33,905 nucleotides of DNA from Scleroderma bovista. Its lineage: Eukaryota; Basidiomycota; Agaricomycetes; Boletales; Sclerodermataceae. Made by a program: the position numbers and the translations under genes. Location: positions 1 to 33,905 of the forward strand of contig JAYMGJ010000115.1 in assembly GCA_037178675.1 (NCBI GenBank), read 5' to 3'. The notes below the pieces were generated by a model. The model ran no database searches and was not told the DNA's origin. It saw nothing but the letters and a program-made list of their open reading frames with translations. Below are positions 20,741-30,839 of the stretch, piece after piece. Position 1 is the first letter of the stretch, and the number at the start of each line of letters is the position of its first letter.

Positions 20741-21600
20741 TCTCCACTTCTCTTCCTGTCACTTTAGCTTCTGCCTTTGTGTCCCTCAGCCTTTCCCCTC
20801 GCTTTAGCATCCCTGACAGCTGTCATTATGTTAGTATTACGTTCCCTCTTAGCGCTGTCATCCTCTCTCCTTCTCTTCGGGTCGCTTGTACCCTTCCCCC
20901 TGGATTAGGCTTCAGTATATAGCCCTAGTCCTCACAAAAATAAGAAGTTTCTTTTCTGCCCCCGTCTGAGTGTCTAAGTGCGAGTTCTGTCGTTTCCAGT
21001 GTTTCTCTGTCGTTTCTCTCATGTCCTGCCGCTCTCTCTTTGTTTTCTGACGACCCTAGACGACCCTATTCGGCGCTCCAACGATTTCCGGTGGATCCCG
21101 CTATTCCCAGCTCTCCCTAGTGCGTGTCTACACACACTAGGCAACCTCCCTACTCCCTAGTCGCGCACTCCCTGCGCATTTTCGCTGCGCTCCTCACCCC
21201 TACTCTGCTCTCTCTTGACTCCCGGAACCTCCGAGTGCGCTCCTGCGCTCTATTCTCCTTAGCTCCCCTAGTCAAGCCAGACCAGGTCTCCTTGGGCGGA
21301 CACCCATTTTCGCGCCTTCAAGGGACTCACCCCCTACAGCGGTTCTCGTGCGATAGATGACTGTCAGCATTGGCATTCATCTCTCACATCAGGATAGTCA
21401 TTCTCATGCGATAGATGGCTGCAATGAGCTTGTATTCATTCTTTGCATAAGGATAGTCTTGACTTTGCATGATATGGATAGCGAGGGCTGTCTGTATCCC
21501 TCAAGTCGGGACAATCTTTCAACAGATCGTGGGTGTGTTCTTTGCATTAGTTTCATCGGCTAACTTTCTCCATGTCCACAGTACCAAACACATTTGGTGC
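20741..21600. other. C/T-rich non-coding segment upstream of pol
   Basis: Pyrimidine-rich plus strand with a TATA-like CAGTATATAG near 20912 and AATAAG near 20939. A duplicated ATTCATCTCTC/ATTCATTCTTT-type block follows (about 21370-21460). A TTTGGTGCATGAC stretch at 21593-21605 looks like a primer-binding site in form but matches no tRNA I can name. It may be an LTR remnant; boundaries were not found. Confidence 0.35.
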
Positions 21601-21610
21601 ATGACAACGC

Positions 21611-24600
21611 GTGCTGACCGACACTGACACGCTCCCTTTACATGTGCGCTTTACGCTGTCACTGTATATAGCGAGTAGTAACTACAATTTGTCATGTTGT
21701 GTCTCCTCGAGTAATGCATATATTTGTTTGTGTTCTCATGAAACGAGTGATGCACGCTGTGCTAAGTGTAAGGGAAAAATGGTCAACGATAGCGAACTAT
21801 CTGGTGCCTTCTGGCTCCTAGACTCTGGCGCATCACACCACTTCACCGGTGACATAGGCAATTTCACCTCCTACAACATGCTAAAACGAGCACACTATGC
21901 CAAAACTGCAAATGGTGTAGCACTAATTGCTGGCATTGGCACAGTATTACTCCGGTGCCTAGACCACAACTCTGGGGATGAGAAAGTCATTACACTCACC
22001 CAAGTGCTCCATATGCCAAGCGCTACTGCACGCCTTATTTCTATGGGTGAAATGCTCCAGCGTAACTACAAAGTCACTGGCGATAAGCGAGGCATTAGCC
22101 TCATTCATAAAGCTGAACGCCTATGGTTTGGGCCAGACCCAGAAGACGATTGCAACATCATTTTCGGGATTAGATCTATCCCGATAATTAGATCTAACTA
22201 CATTGCCTCCGTGAGCAAAGTCGATTATGACATTATGCACCGGAGATTCGGGCACCCCTCGAAGGAAGTACTCCGATGTGCACAAAAACATATGCAGCGC
22301 TTCCCGGAGATCCACTTTCCTACTGAGGATTGTGTTTGCCCTGGATGTGCTCTTGGCAAAATGCCCAATCGAGCTTTCCCAGAGAACGAAAGACGTGCTT
22401 CCAAGCCCTTCGAGCTAGTGCACTCTGATCTCAAATCCTTCCCGGTTACGTCGTACCAGAAGTTTAAATACATTATCACCTTCTATGACAATTATACCTC
22501 TCATGCCTGGACTATGCCTCTTCGCTCCAAAGCTGCAGCGATTACGGCTGCCAAAGATTTCCTTGAAATGGTGCGCGTCCAACATGATACGCACGTTGTT
22601 GGATGGATGTCCGATGCCGGCGGAGAGTATAAATCCAATCTATTTGATCGAGCACTCCTTGAGAAAGGAATTAAAATATATCAAAGTGCTCAAAGAACCC
22701 CCATGCAGAATGGCCGCGCCGAGCGTTTAGGACGCACTCTCATGGATAAAGCTGAGTCTATGCGGCATCAAGCCTGCATTCCTGACTCCTGGTGGGAATT
22801 TGCGTTCGCTCACGCAACCCACATTTACAACCGTACTCTGGTAGCTCGCCTGCAATGGCACACCCCCCATGAAATGCTTAAGGGGGAGATGCCTAACATC
22901 GACCACCTACGTGTGTTTGGCTGTGGAGCATTTGTATATCTCCCAGCAACGGCTAGAGTGAATAAGATGGCTCCCAAGTCGGAGCTTATGACTTATGTCG
23001 GTGTTGCCCCTGGCAATGAGCACAACCTTTTGTTTATGCGCTCCACCAATGCAGTGTTTACCGCTGCTCACGCCATCTTTGATGAGCGTCATTTCCCTCG
23101 CTGCCCCAAAAACAGGCGCAAACCTCTCGAGAACCCTTTCGGAAGGGCAAATCTGAAACCAGCCACTGATCGACCAGGAAATTCCCCTGATAATACCGAC
23201 AGTGATGATGATGTGGAACACGACCATGGCTACCCACATCCCCAAGCGCAGGATGACGATCCAAAGTGCGAGGAACCTGAGGCTCCTGAGGAAGAGCCTA
23301 ATCAAATACATCCTCCCCATACGCCATCTCCAGTGCCTCCACTGGCACCGAGAACGCCTTCACCGGCGAGAAATCTGCCACCTCTGGCACCGCAGCGCCC
23401 TGGCCGAGCTGAACGCCACCAGAATGTGCCGCAACCTCCTGCAGTTAATATACCTGCCCACCCCCAACGTGAACGTAGAGCGCCATTGTGCCCCGGTAAT
23501 GTATATGGTGAGCGGCGACATCCCATTGAGCAACTCCAGCATATCGAAAGTGCCTCCCGATGGCGAGAAACTGTGGGTGAGGCCCCTAGGCCCCCACAAC
23601 CGGACACACCAGACCATGTTCCTGGTGGTTTCCCCAACACCTCTGCAACGCCCAGTGAGGAAGATGTGCAAAAGATGTGCAAGGAAGGGGGAGCAAACCT
23701 AGTCCGATACCTGATGGGCAAAGCCCTCAAAACCCGCAAGCCTCAATATGAGAGCGTCCACAACTGGTCCTACAAGGACATCGCTCGCTTACCCCAAGCT
23801 GAGCAGAAACTCTGGCAACTTGCTTGCCAAGAAGAGCTCGACATGCTGCAAAAGCGCAAAGTCTTTGAGCTAGTTGACCGTCCCCGAGACCGGAAGGTCA
23901 TTAAGAACCGATGGGTCTTCGACGTGAAGTCGGATGGCTGCAAGAAAGCCTACTTAGTAGCAAAGGGCTTCTCCCAGGTCGAGGGATTAGATTTTGACCA
24001 GGTCTTCTCACCAGTCGTGCGCTTTGAAACAGTGCGCCTCATGCTTGCGCTTGCTGCACTTGAAAACTGGTACATTACTGGACTCGACGTTCGGAGCGCC
24101 TACTTGTATGGCAAGCTCAACGAAGAGATCTATATGGAACAACCCGAAGGGTTTGCAGTTCCTGGGCAAGAGCGCAAAGTGCTCCACCTCTGGTGTGCCC
24201 TCTATGGCCTCAAACAGGCTGGCCTAGCTTGGTGGCGCACACTCAATGAGTCTCTCAAAGAGCTTGGGTTTGAGCGCCTTAAGTCTGAAGCAGGCATCTT
24301 CTTCTACAAGAAGAAAGGCACCAACATCATCATTGGTATTATCTACATTGACGACGCACTATTCTGCGGCCCTAATAAGGCTGTTGTTGATGCCATCAAA
24401 GCGCAGTTCATGCGCAAATGGGAGTGCCGAGACCTTGGAGAACCTAAGGAGTTCCTCCGAATGCGAATCACTCGCAAGGGTCGTGCTATCCACTTGGACC
24501 AATGCGCATACCTACAAAAGGTCATCGAATGCTGCGGCATGCTCAATGCAAAGTCCGCAAGCACCCCACTGCCAGCTGGCTACTATGCTGCCAAAAATAC

Positions 24601-25303
24601 AGAGCCTGTTGATGTGGAACTCCGCTCCCGTTTCCAGACGGTTATTGGGTCCCTCCTGTATCTTATGTTAGGCACTAGGCCCGACATTGCCTTTGCAGTC
24701 ACCCATCTCTCGCGCCATGTTGCGAACCCATCCCAGGACCACCTGTCCAAAGCGCTTTACATCTGTCGCTACTTGATTGGTACACCTAATTACTCCCTAG
24801 TGTACAATGGTGGATCCGGTGCTGGCTCGATTGCATGCACGGACCCAGATTGGGGATCAGACCCTACCTCTCGCCTCTCGCAAACAGGTTTCTACCTGAA
24901 ACTTGCAGATGGCTTGATCAGTTGGACTTCTCGTGCGCAGAAGACTATTGCGTACTCGTCCACTGAGGCTGAATACATGGCTTTGAGCGATTGCGCTCGC
25001 CAAGTCACCTGGATTCGGAGTTTGCTTGGTGAGCTCGGCTATAAGCTGAAAGCTATCCCGATTTGCGGTGATAATCAGGGGTCCATATTCATGGCATCCA
25101 ACCCTGTAACAGAGCCTTGCTCCAAGCACATCGACATCTGCTACCATGGAATCTGTGAGTCAGTCACGAAAGGTAACATGGAACTATTCTTTATTGATGG
25201 TGCTGAGAATCCCGCCGATCTGCTCACCAAGAACTTACCACGCAAGAAATTCGCGAAGTTCAGAGCTCAACTAGGCTTACAGTTTCCCTCTGGCAGCATC
25301 TAG
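21611..25303 (+). CDS. Copia Pol polyprotein (protease, integrase, RT, RNase H)
   Basis: One uninterrupted frame of about 1,230 codons. The first ATG is at 21779 (MVNDSELSG), but the original frame probably continued from gag through ARCAKCKGK. Protease: FWLLDSGASHHFTGD, with the catalytic Asp codon at 21821. Integrase: HRRFGHPSKE with CPGCALGK (HHCC zinc site), then the catalytic triad D in FELVHSDLK, D in GWMSDAGGEY, E in NGRAERLGRT. A Pro-rich linker follows. Reverse transcriptase: YLVAKGFSQVEGLDFDQVFS and the YIDD catalytic box at 24344-24355. RNase H: CTDPDWGSD, SSTEAEYMALS, CGDNQGS. The C-terminal motif usually seen as HIDIRYHxIRE reads HIDICYHGICE, two Arg-to-Cys changes by C-to-T. The frame is open, so the enzyme was active until recently, but these changes may impair it. 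Confidence 0.95.
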   Translation: MLTDTDTLPLHVRFTLSLYIASSNYNLSCCVSSSNAYICLCSHETSDARCAKCKGKMVNDSELSGAFWLLDSGASHHFTGDIGNFTSYNMLKRAHYAKTANGVALIAGIGTVLLRCLDHNSGDEKVITLTQVLHMPSATARLISMGEMLQRNYKVTGDKRGISLIHKAERLWFGPDPEDDCNIIFGIRSIPIIRSNYIASVSKVDYDIMHRRFGHPSKEVLRCAQKHMQRFPEIHFPTEDCVCPGCALGKMPNRAFPENERRASKPFELVHSDLKSFPVTSYQKFKYIITFYDNYTSHAWTMPLRSKAAAITAAKDFLEMVRVQHDTHVVGWMSDAGGEYKSNLFDRALLEKGIKIYQSAQRTPMQNGRAERLGRTLMDKAESMRHQACIPDSWWEFAFAHATHIYNRTLVARLQWHTPHEMLKGEMPNIDHLRVFGCGAFVYLPATARVNKMAPKSELMTYVGVAPGNEHNLLFMRSTNAVFTAAHAIFDERHFPRCPKNRRKPLENPFGRANLKPATDRPGNSPDNTDSDDDVEHDHGYPHPQAQDDDPKCEEPEAPEEEPNQIHPPHTPSPVPPLAPRTPSPARNLPPLAPQRPGRAERHQNVPQPPAVNIPAHPQRERRAPLCPGNVYGERRHPIEQLQHIESASRWRETVGEAPRPPQPDTPDHVPGGFPNTSATPSEEDVQKMCKEGGANLVRYLMGKALKTRKPQYESVHNWSYKDIARLPQAEQKLWQLACQEELDMLQKRKVFELVDRPRDRKVIKNRWVFDVKSDGCKKAYLVAKGFSQVEGLDFDQVFSPVVRFETVRLMLALAALENWYITGLDVRSAYLYGKLNEEIYMEQPEGFAVPGQERKVLHLWCALYGLKQAGLAWWRTLNESLKELGFERLKSEAGIFFYKKKGTNIIIGIIYIDDALFCGPNKAVVDAIKAQFMRKWECRDLGEPKEFLRMRITRKGRAIHLDQCAYLQKVIECCGMLNAKSASTPLPAGYYAAKNTEPVDVELRSRFQTVIGSLLYLMLGTRPDIAFAVTHLSRHVANPSQDHLSKALYICRYLIGTPNYSLVYNGGSGAGSIACTDPDWGSDPTSRLSQTGFYLKLADGLISWTSRAQKTIAYSSTEAEYMALSDCARQVTWIRSLLGELGYKLKAIPICGDNQGSIFMASNPVTEPCSKHIDICYHGICESVTKGNMELFFIDGAENPADLLTKNLPRKKFAKFRAQLGLQFPSGSI

Positions 25304-25340
25304 CGCCTTATTCGCTGAAGTGCTCTACGTGCAGCACAGC

Positions 25341-25349
25341 GAGGGGGAG
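25341..25349 (+). promoter_or_regulatory. Polypurine tract
   Basis: GAGGGGGAG lies directly before the 3' LTR, the position of the plus-strand primer in reverse transcription. Confidence 0.85.
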
Positions 25350-25637
25350 TGTTGAAGTCGCACGTGCACCTGGCATAAACCGTCGACGAAGTGCGCACAA
25401 GACTGCAACCCATATTAGTGTAGACTTAGTCATAGTCCTCTTTAGAGTAGATGTTACATGTCACACGTCACGTGTCACAGTCACGTGTCACACTATTTGT
25501 TGTATATAAACAGTGTTCATCGCTTATATAATACAACAGCTCTTAACCAGCTACCGCTATCATCTCTGGTTGTGCACTCCACCCAACAGGTGAGTTGGAG
25601 TAGCAGTTCCTCTACGTATATAGGTATTGCTTTAACA
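25350..25637 (+). repeat. Copia 3' LTR
   Basis: 288 bp beginning TGTTGAAG and ending CTTTAACA; one C-to-T change spoils the perfect terminal inverted repeat. It is near-identical to the 5' LTR except for the 20-bp CACGTGTCACAGT-type segment and mainly CpG differences. The GCCGG duplication follows at 25638-25642. Confidence 0.95.
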
Positions 25638-25642
25638 GCCGG
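25638..25642. repeat. Right target-site duplication of the copia element (GCCGG)
   Basis: Exact copy of 15379-15383. On the minus strand it is part of the coding sequence of the interrupted transposase exon. Confidence 0.95.
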
Positions 25643-28125
25643 GTCATCATCCACAGCGCCACCCTCTGTTGAAATTCCTACTCAATCACTACCATTCTTT
25701 GGTACTTACTGATAGTTTCCTTATTGGTGCGATGAGCATCTTTACATAAGCACAGACTATTTTCATCCATTTGAGGATTCCTTTCACCTCAGTGTTCCAA
25801 GATGAATCACTGAGGTAAGATACTGTTACACACTCTTTTATTTAGTACTAACCTACCTACTAAGTTGCCTCTGAGCTAGGTTATTATATCTAGTGTTCCA
25901 AGATGAATCACTGAGTTGCCTCTGAGCTAGCTAGCTAGTTCCCTGCATGAGCCATCTAACAAAACCCTCCTCATCCTCTAAGTCTACCCTCACAGCCTCC
26001 AATCCAACTGGAAGAAGTGGTCCATCCAACATACCACGTTCTGTGAACCACCTTCGGGCTGCAGCTAACTTGTCAAGCCGTTGATTTGTGACGAGCATTT
26101 GTCCGAGTGCATTGAACTTGTTGGAGCGCCACCAAGGTTCCTTCACAGCTCTGATGTGCTTCGACTCTGTAATTGATGAGCACAATCCATTCGACACACT
26201 GAATAATTCAATGAGTTCACGATAATGCACCATGGCATGTTGGCGTGGGAGGGATAAATGGGCACGCACGCCAGTTGTAATAAAAACAGCACGTTCTTGA
26301 TGGAAGCGTTCCACAGCGACGTCGATTGCATCAAGAGTTTCTTCGTTAAGGATCAAACACCGGACCAAATAACAGAAATCCAGAAATGCGCTCAGTGCAC
26401 GCACCATGCCAGGGGGAACATGTTCAGCTATGGCCGGTAAGTATACCTCACCAACACATACATAAGCGACATACTTGGATAAAATTCGTGACTTACTTAC
26501 TTTCATTAGCGCCTTGGAATCATCACCAGTCCATTGTTTGAACCCTCGCCCTTCTGGAAACCACTGCAGCGCAGGAAAGGACGGCACGGCTGCAATCCTA
26601 GTAAGAAAAAACACGTCTCAGTAGGGTGGCAGTGGCCACTGGTTCGCAATGACTTACCTGTGGTCAATATCAGCGATAATTTCACCAGCATGCTGCTTCC
26701 CATGCTCAAACTCTAGATACTCATTAATCCAGGTGACAAGGTGGTCCTTGAATGTGCCCTTGATCAACTGGTGAAGGAGGTCCGGGGTGATAAGTTTGTG
26801 AATGTCTGCGCAGGGAAAGTCTGAAGTGAAAGGCTATTAGATGCTACTAAGCTCTGCTGTAAGTAGAATGACAGACGGACACACGCACCACAATGTCATG
26901 AACAATGCCATAGTCATTGGATAATGTTTGTGCATCTAGGACATTGACGAGCGCCATGGAAAGTTCATGGGAACGACGACCTCCACCACCATCCAAATTA
27001 TTGTTGCGAGCAGTGCACCTGATGGTAAACGGTAAGTTAAACTGTGTGGATCATCACATTGACTTACCGTGGACACCATCCCTGCACCACACCAGTCAAT
27101 AACACCTGTTTGGGGTAGTCTGCAATGTAGGGGCCGAGTCCATATATAACATGACAAAAATGCCCATCTGGACACAATGTGACTGTTGGCTTACTCATGT
27201 GTGGCTTCAGTGAGTCCAACACAGCCACAATTGAGCTATGGAAGAGTTGGCGGCGAAACGCAGGGTCATTTTTGTGCGCCTCATCAGCTATGTTCAGACA
27301 AATGAGTAGTAAAGAATAGATAAAATAGTACCACACCAAACGTACTTTTGGGAATGGCAAGAAATGCGAGTATTGTTACAGCATCACGGTGCGCCCGGCG
27401 GACATTGTTGTGTATATTCCCAAGCGAGAGGTAGAGAGGGTAGTATTCCGTATGACCTGTTGCAACCGACACCATGGTCTTGTCACTACCAAGAACCACT
27501 GGCACGAACATTGCACCGTGTGTATCGGCATCTTTGCCAATGATGTCCTGAGACCGGCAGGTTCAATATCAGTCACTGCTTCACCAACAATTTGAAACAA
27601 ATAACTTACAGACTGTTCGAACGCCCATTGTCCAGACATCAGGTCACATACTTCACGGTGTCCACCTTCATCGATGACGACTTTCGCGGCATAATCAATT
27701 TCACCCTTGAAATTGGGGTTTGTGAGTTGATGCTCAAGCACCACCTTCGGATCGCAGTACCATACATCATACTCGGCGGTCATCCAAGGAGGTGGAAGAT
27801 CAGGTATGGCACCTGAATATGTCATGGAGAACGACTTCCAAGGGGAATCCCCATGGGTTGTAGCGTCGATTGTATCATACATGTGCTTGTGCGAATGGAA
27901 TGGTGGATCCTTGTCACATATTGAAGCCATGATAGCCAGTAAATCTTGATGAACTTTCTCCATCTCAGTGGGGTCGATCGGCTGTGGACGAATCCCGTGG
28001 TTGAGGTGCCGCTTTTGCATATGCTGTTTCATACCACCTCGAGTCGAGCATGTCTTGGTGCAGCCGTCAACACCACAGACATAGACTCTGTGGTTGAATG
28101 GACGCACTGGCGGGTGGCGAGGCAT
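25643..28125 (-). pseudogene. C2H2 zinc finger plus Plavaka-type transposase, 5' segment
   Basis: Starts at the ATG at 28125 (MPRHPPVRPFNH). Exons read: 28125-27610, 27547-27346, 27287-27068, 27018-26885, 26820-26658, 26597-26501, 26446 to about 25931, with introns of 49-64 nt. A final piece ends at 25643 where the copia element entered. A C2H2 finger (CGVDGC...H-x4-H) lies at residues 17-40. The catalytic body has WYCDPKVV, FVPVVLGSDKTMVSVATGH, ITPDLLHQLIKGTFKDHLV, RGFKQWTGDDSKALMK, SLPRQHAMVHY and NGLCSSITESKHIRAVKEPW. I recognise this series from basidiomycete Plavaka transposases. The role is DNA transposition in the nucleus. Decay: the copia insertion, a WWRS where relatives have WRRS (TGG from CGG), an imperfect donor near 26885, and an unclear junction at 25740-25931. 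Confidence 0.85.
25792..25915. repeat. Local duplication of a 23-bp palindromic block
   Basis: GTGTTCCAAGATGAATCACT followed by GAG occurs at 25792-25814 and 25893-25915. The first copy sits in an inverted repeat CCTCAGTG...CACTGAGG. AGTTGCCTCTGAGCTAG also occurs twice (from about 25863 and 25914). This scrambles the transposase region between the 26446-25931 exon and the piece next to the copia insertion. Confidence 0.75.
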
Positions 28126-28294
28126 GGTGACTGCACACGTTTATCAACCGGCAGGCTGGTCCTGTCTGAGCTGTCATTCGGAGTAGATCTGTCATATCAA
28201 CTGTGCAGTTTTAAACAGTGGCTGACGAAGAAAAAAACAAACAAACCCGGCGGTCACCCAAACATCAAGCCTCCCTCAGTCACCCACCGCTGAC
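28126..28294. promoter_or_regulatory. Bidirectional promoter of the transposon gene pair
   Basis: 169 bp separate the divergent start codons of the transposase (28125, minus) and the DUF6532-like gene (28295, plus). An A-rich run, GAAGAAAAAAACAAACAAAC, lies near 28227-28246. The shared-promoter role is inferred from the layout. Confidence 0.5.
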
Positions 28295-30429
28295 ATGGCA
28301 AGCCAGCTGACACGCGCTATCGGCACACGGTCATCCAACAAACATGCTCATCCTGGAAAGCCCGACTTACCTGCACCTAGACGTCCTGCAGAAGTTGTAC
28401 AAGCTGAGAAGGCAGCAAAAGCGATGGAAGACTCCCAAAGGGCAGCCGCAATTCAGGTTGGCATTCAGCATGCCGCAAGTATTGAATATGATCTGTCAAT
28501 GAAGGCATCGAGTCAAACTGAATGATTCAAGAAACCAAACTCAGCCTTTATGAAGAAAAAAACCTGTCAGCCACAAACTGAGGAAGCGAGCCAAGTCGTC
28601 GTCGACGATCTTGAAGGTGAAAATGAAGCTGTCGATGAAGATGAAACGTTAGTCAATGGTAAGTCTGATTGCGACCTAGTGCAAAGTAGACGGTAGACTT
28701 ACATTCATTCATGCTTTGAGTGCCAGATGGTGTCTCAACTACTAGTGGATCAGAATTCGAACTTGGGGCAGATGATGGAGGGGATGAAGACAATAGGTGC
28801 CCTAACGTCGTCCCAGAAGTCCACAATTCCAAAAAGAGAACAAAGGCAAAGCCCACGCGCGAGGCGATTACACAAGCACACCACGACTTCGACTACCCTG
28901 CAACACCTGCTGGTGGAGGGAAACGTGCCCGTGAGGCTCTCTCAGAGAAACAATCAGCGCCAGGGTAAGTCAGGATGGGTTTCAAGTATTTCCCTTGGCT
29001 ACTAACTACTCCAATGACAGTACTGGCAGCGACAGAACTATCAAAAAGCAACATTTAGAAGGAACCAGGCGTGGAACCCAATCAGTGGTCAATCGTACGA
29101 CAAGCAGGCTGAGGTCTGGCTTCCATCCCAACAATGGGCAAGCAAAGGTGACACAAGGACTCGCACCATCTCAGCCTCTCGATCCTTTGACCGCATCCTC
29201 GGGTCTGACCTATCAAGGCTCGCCCATCACTCCCACACCGTATACTCGCGGAGGACTCCATAGTGATGAAGACGATAGTTTCGGCCCATTGTCGGACTCA
29301 TTCACGGTGCCTATGAAGAGTACTGGCCAGACAGTCTTGAAGGCAGTTAATCCAGTATGTGTTGCTCTCATGTCCTCTTGCCTTGTGACTGATTTTCGTT
29401 CTGCTTTCAATGTAGTCTGCCACGACGGTCATACCAAACGTGCCACAACAGCACCTTCAACGGTCCATGGTTATCAGCAATGCGGTGGCCTCGACAAAGT
29501 CCCGTCAAGCCCCTTCCAATAATGATCTACCTGCTGGCTCTCTCCGCGCCTTCACCATGCGCTTCGTACCCATATTACGGAAGTTTGTTGGCTCCTTGGA
29601 GAACCCTTGGCTCACTGAGGGCCTGGTGGGCCCCATGCAAATAATATGGGATGGAGTAATGCAGGAATGGACACACAAATTTGCTGAGGACGAGGACAAA
29701 CTCTACTGCCTGGTAAGTGGCTATTCATCACCACTGCCTACAGCCGCCCTTACACTATCGTATCTGGATAAATAGTGCATGCAAAAGATTTATGACTATT
29801 CAGGTGCGCAGTGTTCGTAAACATGGCAATCTGCTGACGTTGCTTTGTTCATAGATGACTAGGTCTTTTCTCTCGCCATTCATTTTGCAGACCTTCGCAA
29901 GTCATCTGACTGCTCTTGTCCCAATCAAGAATATTCCAGACCTCTATGAAGGATACACCGCTATGCCTCCTTTTGGTGCACTCGTGTTCAAAGTAACAGC
30001 GGTACAGTTGACATTAATTTATACTTGCATGCACTGTTACTAACAATGTCATTCAGGTGGAGCATGCACTGCACCTGTATCGCTCGGGTCACAAAGAGGC
30101 AAGCTCAAAGAAGGGCGATCTGAGTTTCTCCGACACACACTGGGGCACGAAAGCCATTCATTATGTCGAGTCTGTGCGAAAGGTACATGTAAAGAAGTAC
30201 AATCAAATCATTGCGGCAGCATGGCCATACTGTGGGGGGCATCATCGCATCACTGTGAATCACACGTGTGCCGCCTTGAGCAGTGAAGCCACGGAAGCAT
30301 ATGAAGACGACCGTGCTCATATCATGGTCTCCTCTGACATTGACCCGGAGGTATGGTACAGTCTCATTGCCCTAAATTAACTGATAACCATTATGTTCTC
30401 AGTCGGACGGTGCAGCGGATGAGGAATAA
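28295..30429 (+). pseudogene. DUF6532-like companion gene of the transposon, decayed
   Basis: Starts MASQLTRAIGTRSSNKHAHP. Exons read 28295-28658, 28727-28964, 29021-29354, 29416-29712, 29776 to about 29803, about 29870-30001, 30057-30350, 30403-30429. The N-terminal half is Lys/Ala-rich then disordered. The C-terminal half carries the helical pattern I associate with DUF6532 (FVGSLENPWLTEGLVGPMQ, PFGALVFKVTAVEHALHLY, SFSDTHWGTKAIHYVESVR). Its function is unknown; it repeatedly accompanies transposase genes in basidiomycetes. Damage: an in-frame TGA at 28523-28525 with the same frame open on both sides (Arg CGA to TGA fits), and a region at 29776-29870 where no intron choice keeps the frame. 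The last intron and exon are followed by a diverged second copy (about 30440-30520). Confidence 0.72.
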
Positions 30430-30639
30430 TCTGAAGGTATAATCTGCAATATTGTGGCTAGAAGTCATTTAACTGATGTCTGTTGTGTTCTCAGTTGGAT
30501 GGCCTGGCGGAGGCAATTCAAGTGGGCTGCCTTCCACAAAGTTGGAACCAGGATTGTAGTACATATACTACAGTACCGATTATACCTATAAGCCACCCAA
30601 TTATATATTTCATTTGGTCATTATTACCAGTGTCTGGAA

Positions 30640-30830
30640 TGGTCTGAGAGCTGCTAATTAGGCTGGGAGGAGCCTGTAATACATATCTGTGGTGCATCTG
30701 GCTGCTGTCTGACAAGGGCTGAATAGACCTGTGACCAGACAGAATAGGCTGAGAAGAACCTGTAATATATGTCTGTGGTGTATCTGGATGGGGTCTGATG
30801 TGGTCTGAATAGACTGTGACCAGACAGACT
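30640..30830. repeat. Tandem duplication of about 85-90 bp
   Basis: Two diverged units run from AGGCTGGGAGGAGCCTGTAA to GTGACCAGACAGAAT and from AGGCTGAGAAGAACCTGTAA to GTGACCAGACAGACT. They lie between the DUF6532-like gene and the right subterminal zone. Confidence 0.75.
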
Positions 30831-30839
30831 CCAGACAAT

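Larger units (their letters stand above)
17581..21750. mobile_element. 4.18-kb insertion between gag and pol of the copia element
   Basis: The exact 12-bp repeat TGCACGCTGTGC occurs at 17569-17580 (end of gag) and 21751-21762 (start of pol), followed on both sides by TAAGTG and AGGGAA with small gaps. The spacing, 4,182 bp, is a multiple of three. Both copies lie in the same reading phase, so removing one copy plus the intervening DNA would give one continuous gag-pol frame. The inserted DNA has no long ORF and contains a 17-bp tandem array, an LTR-like minus-strand signature, a 170-bp array and a GGGTCGC-type array. Its transposon class is not recognised. Confidence 0.6.
15384..25637 (+). 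mobile_element. Ty1/copia LTR retrotransposon, full length (10,254 bp)
   Basis: Order: 5' LTR (15384-15651), PBS (from 15652), inverted solo LTR (15702-15989), gag (16328-17590), non-coding insert (about 17581-21750), pol with protease-integrase-RT-RNase H (to 25303), purine-rich tract (25341-25349), 3' LTR (25350-25637). The integrase-before-RT order identifies Ty1/copia. A perfect 5-bp target duplication brackets the element. Without the 4.18-kb insert and the solo LTR it would be close to 5.8 kb, the usual size. It interrupts a transposase exon. Confidence 0.95.

Noticed and set aside
21593..21605. TTTGGTGCATGAC as the copia primer-binding site
   Set aside because: It is 6 kb from the 5' LTR and matches no tRNA 3' end I can name. 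The site at 15652 is directly LTR-adjacent and matches initiator tRNA.
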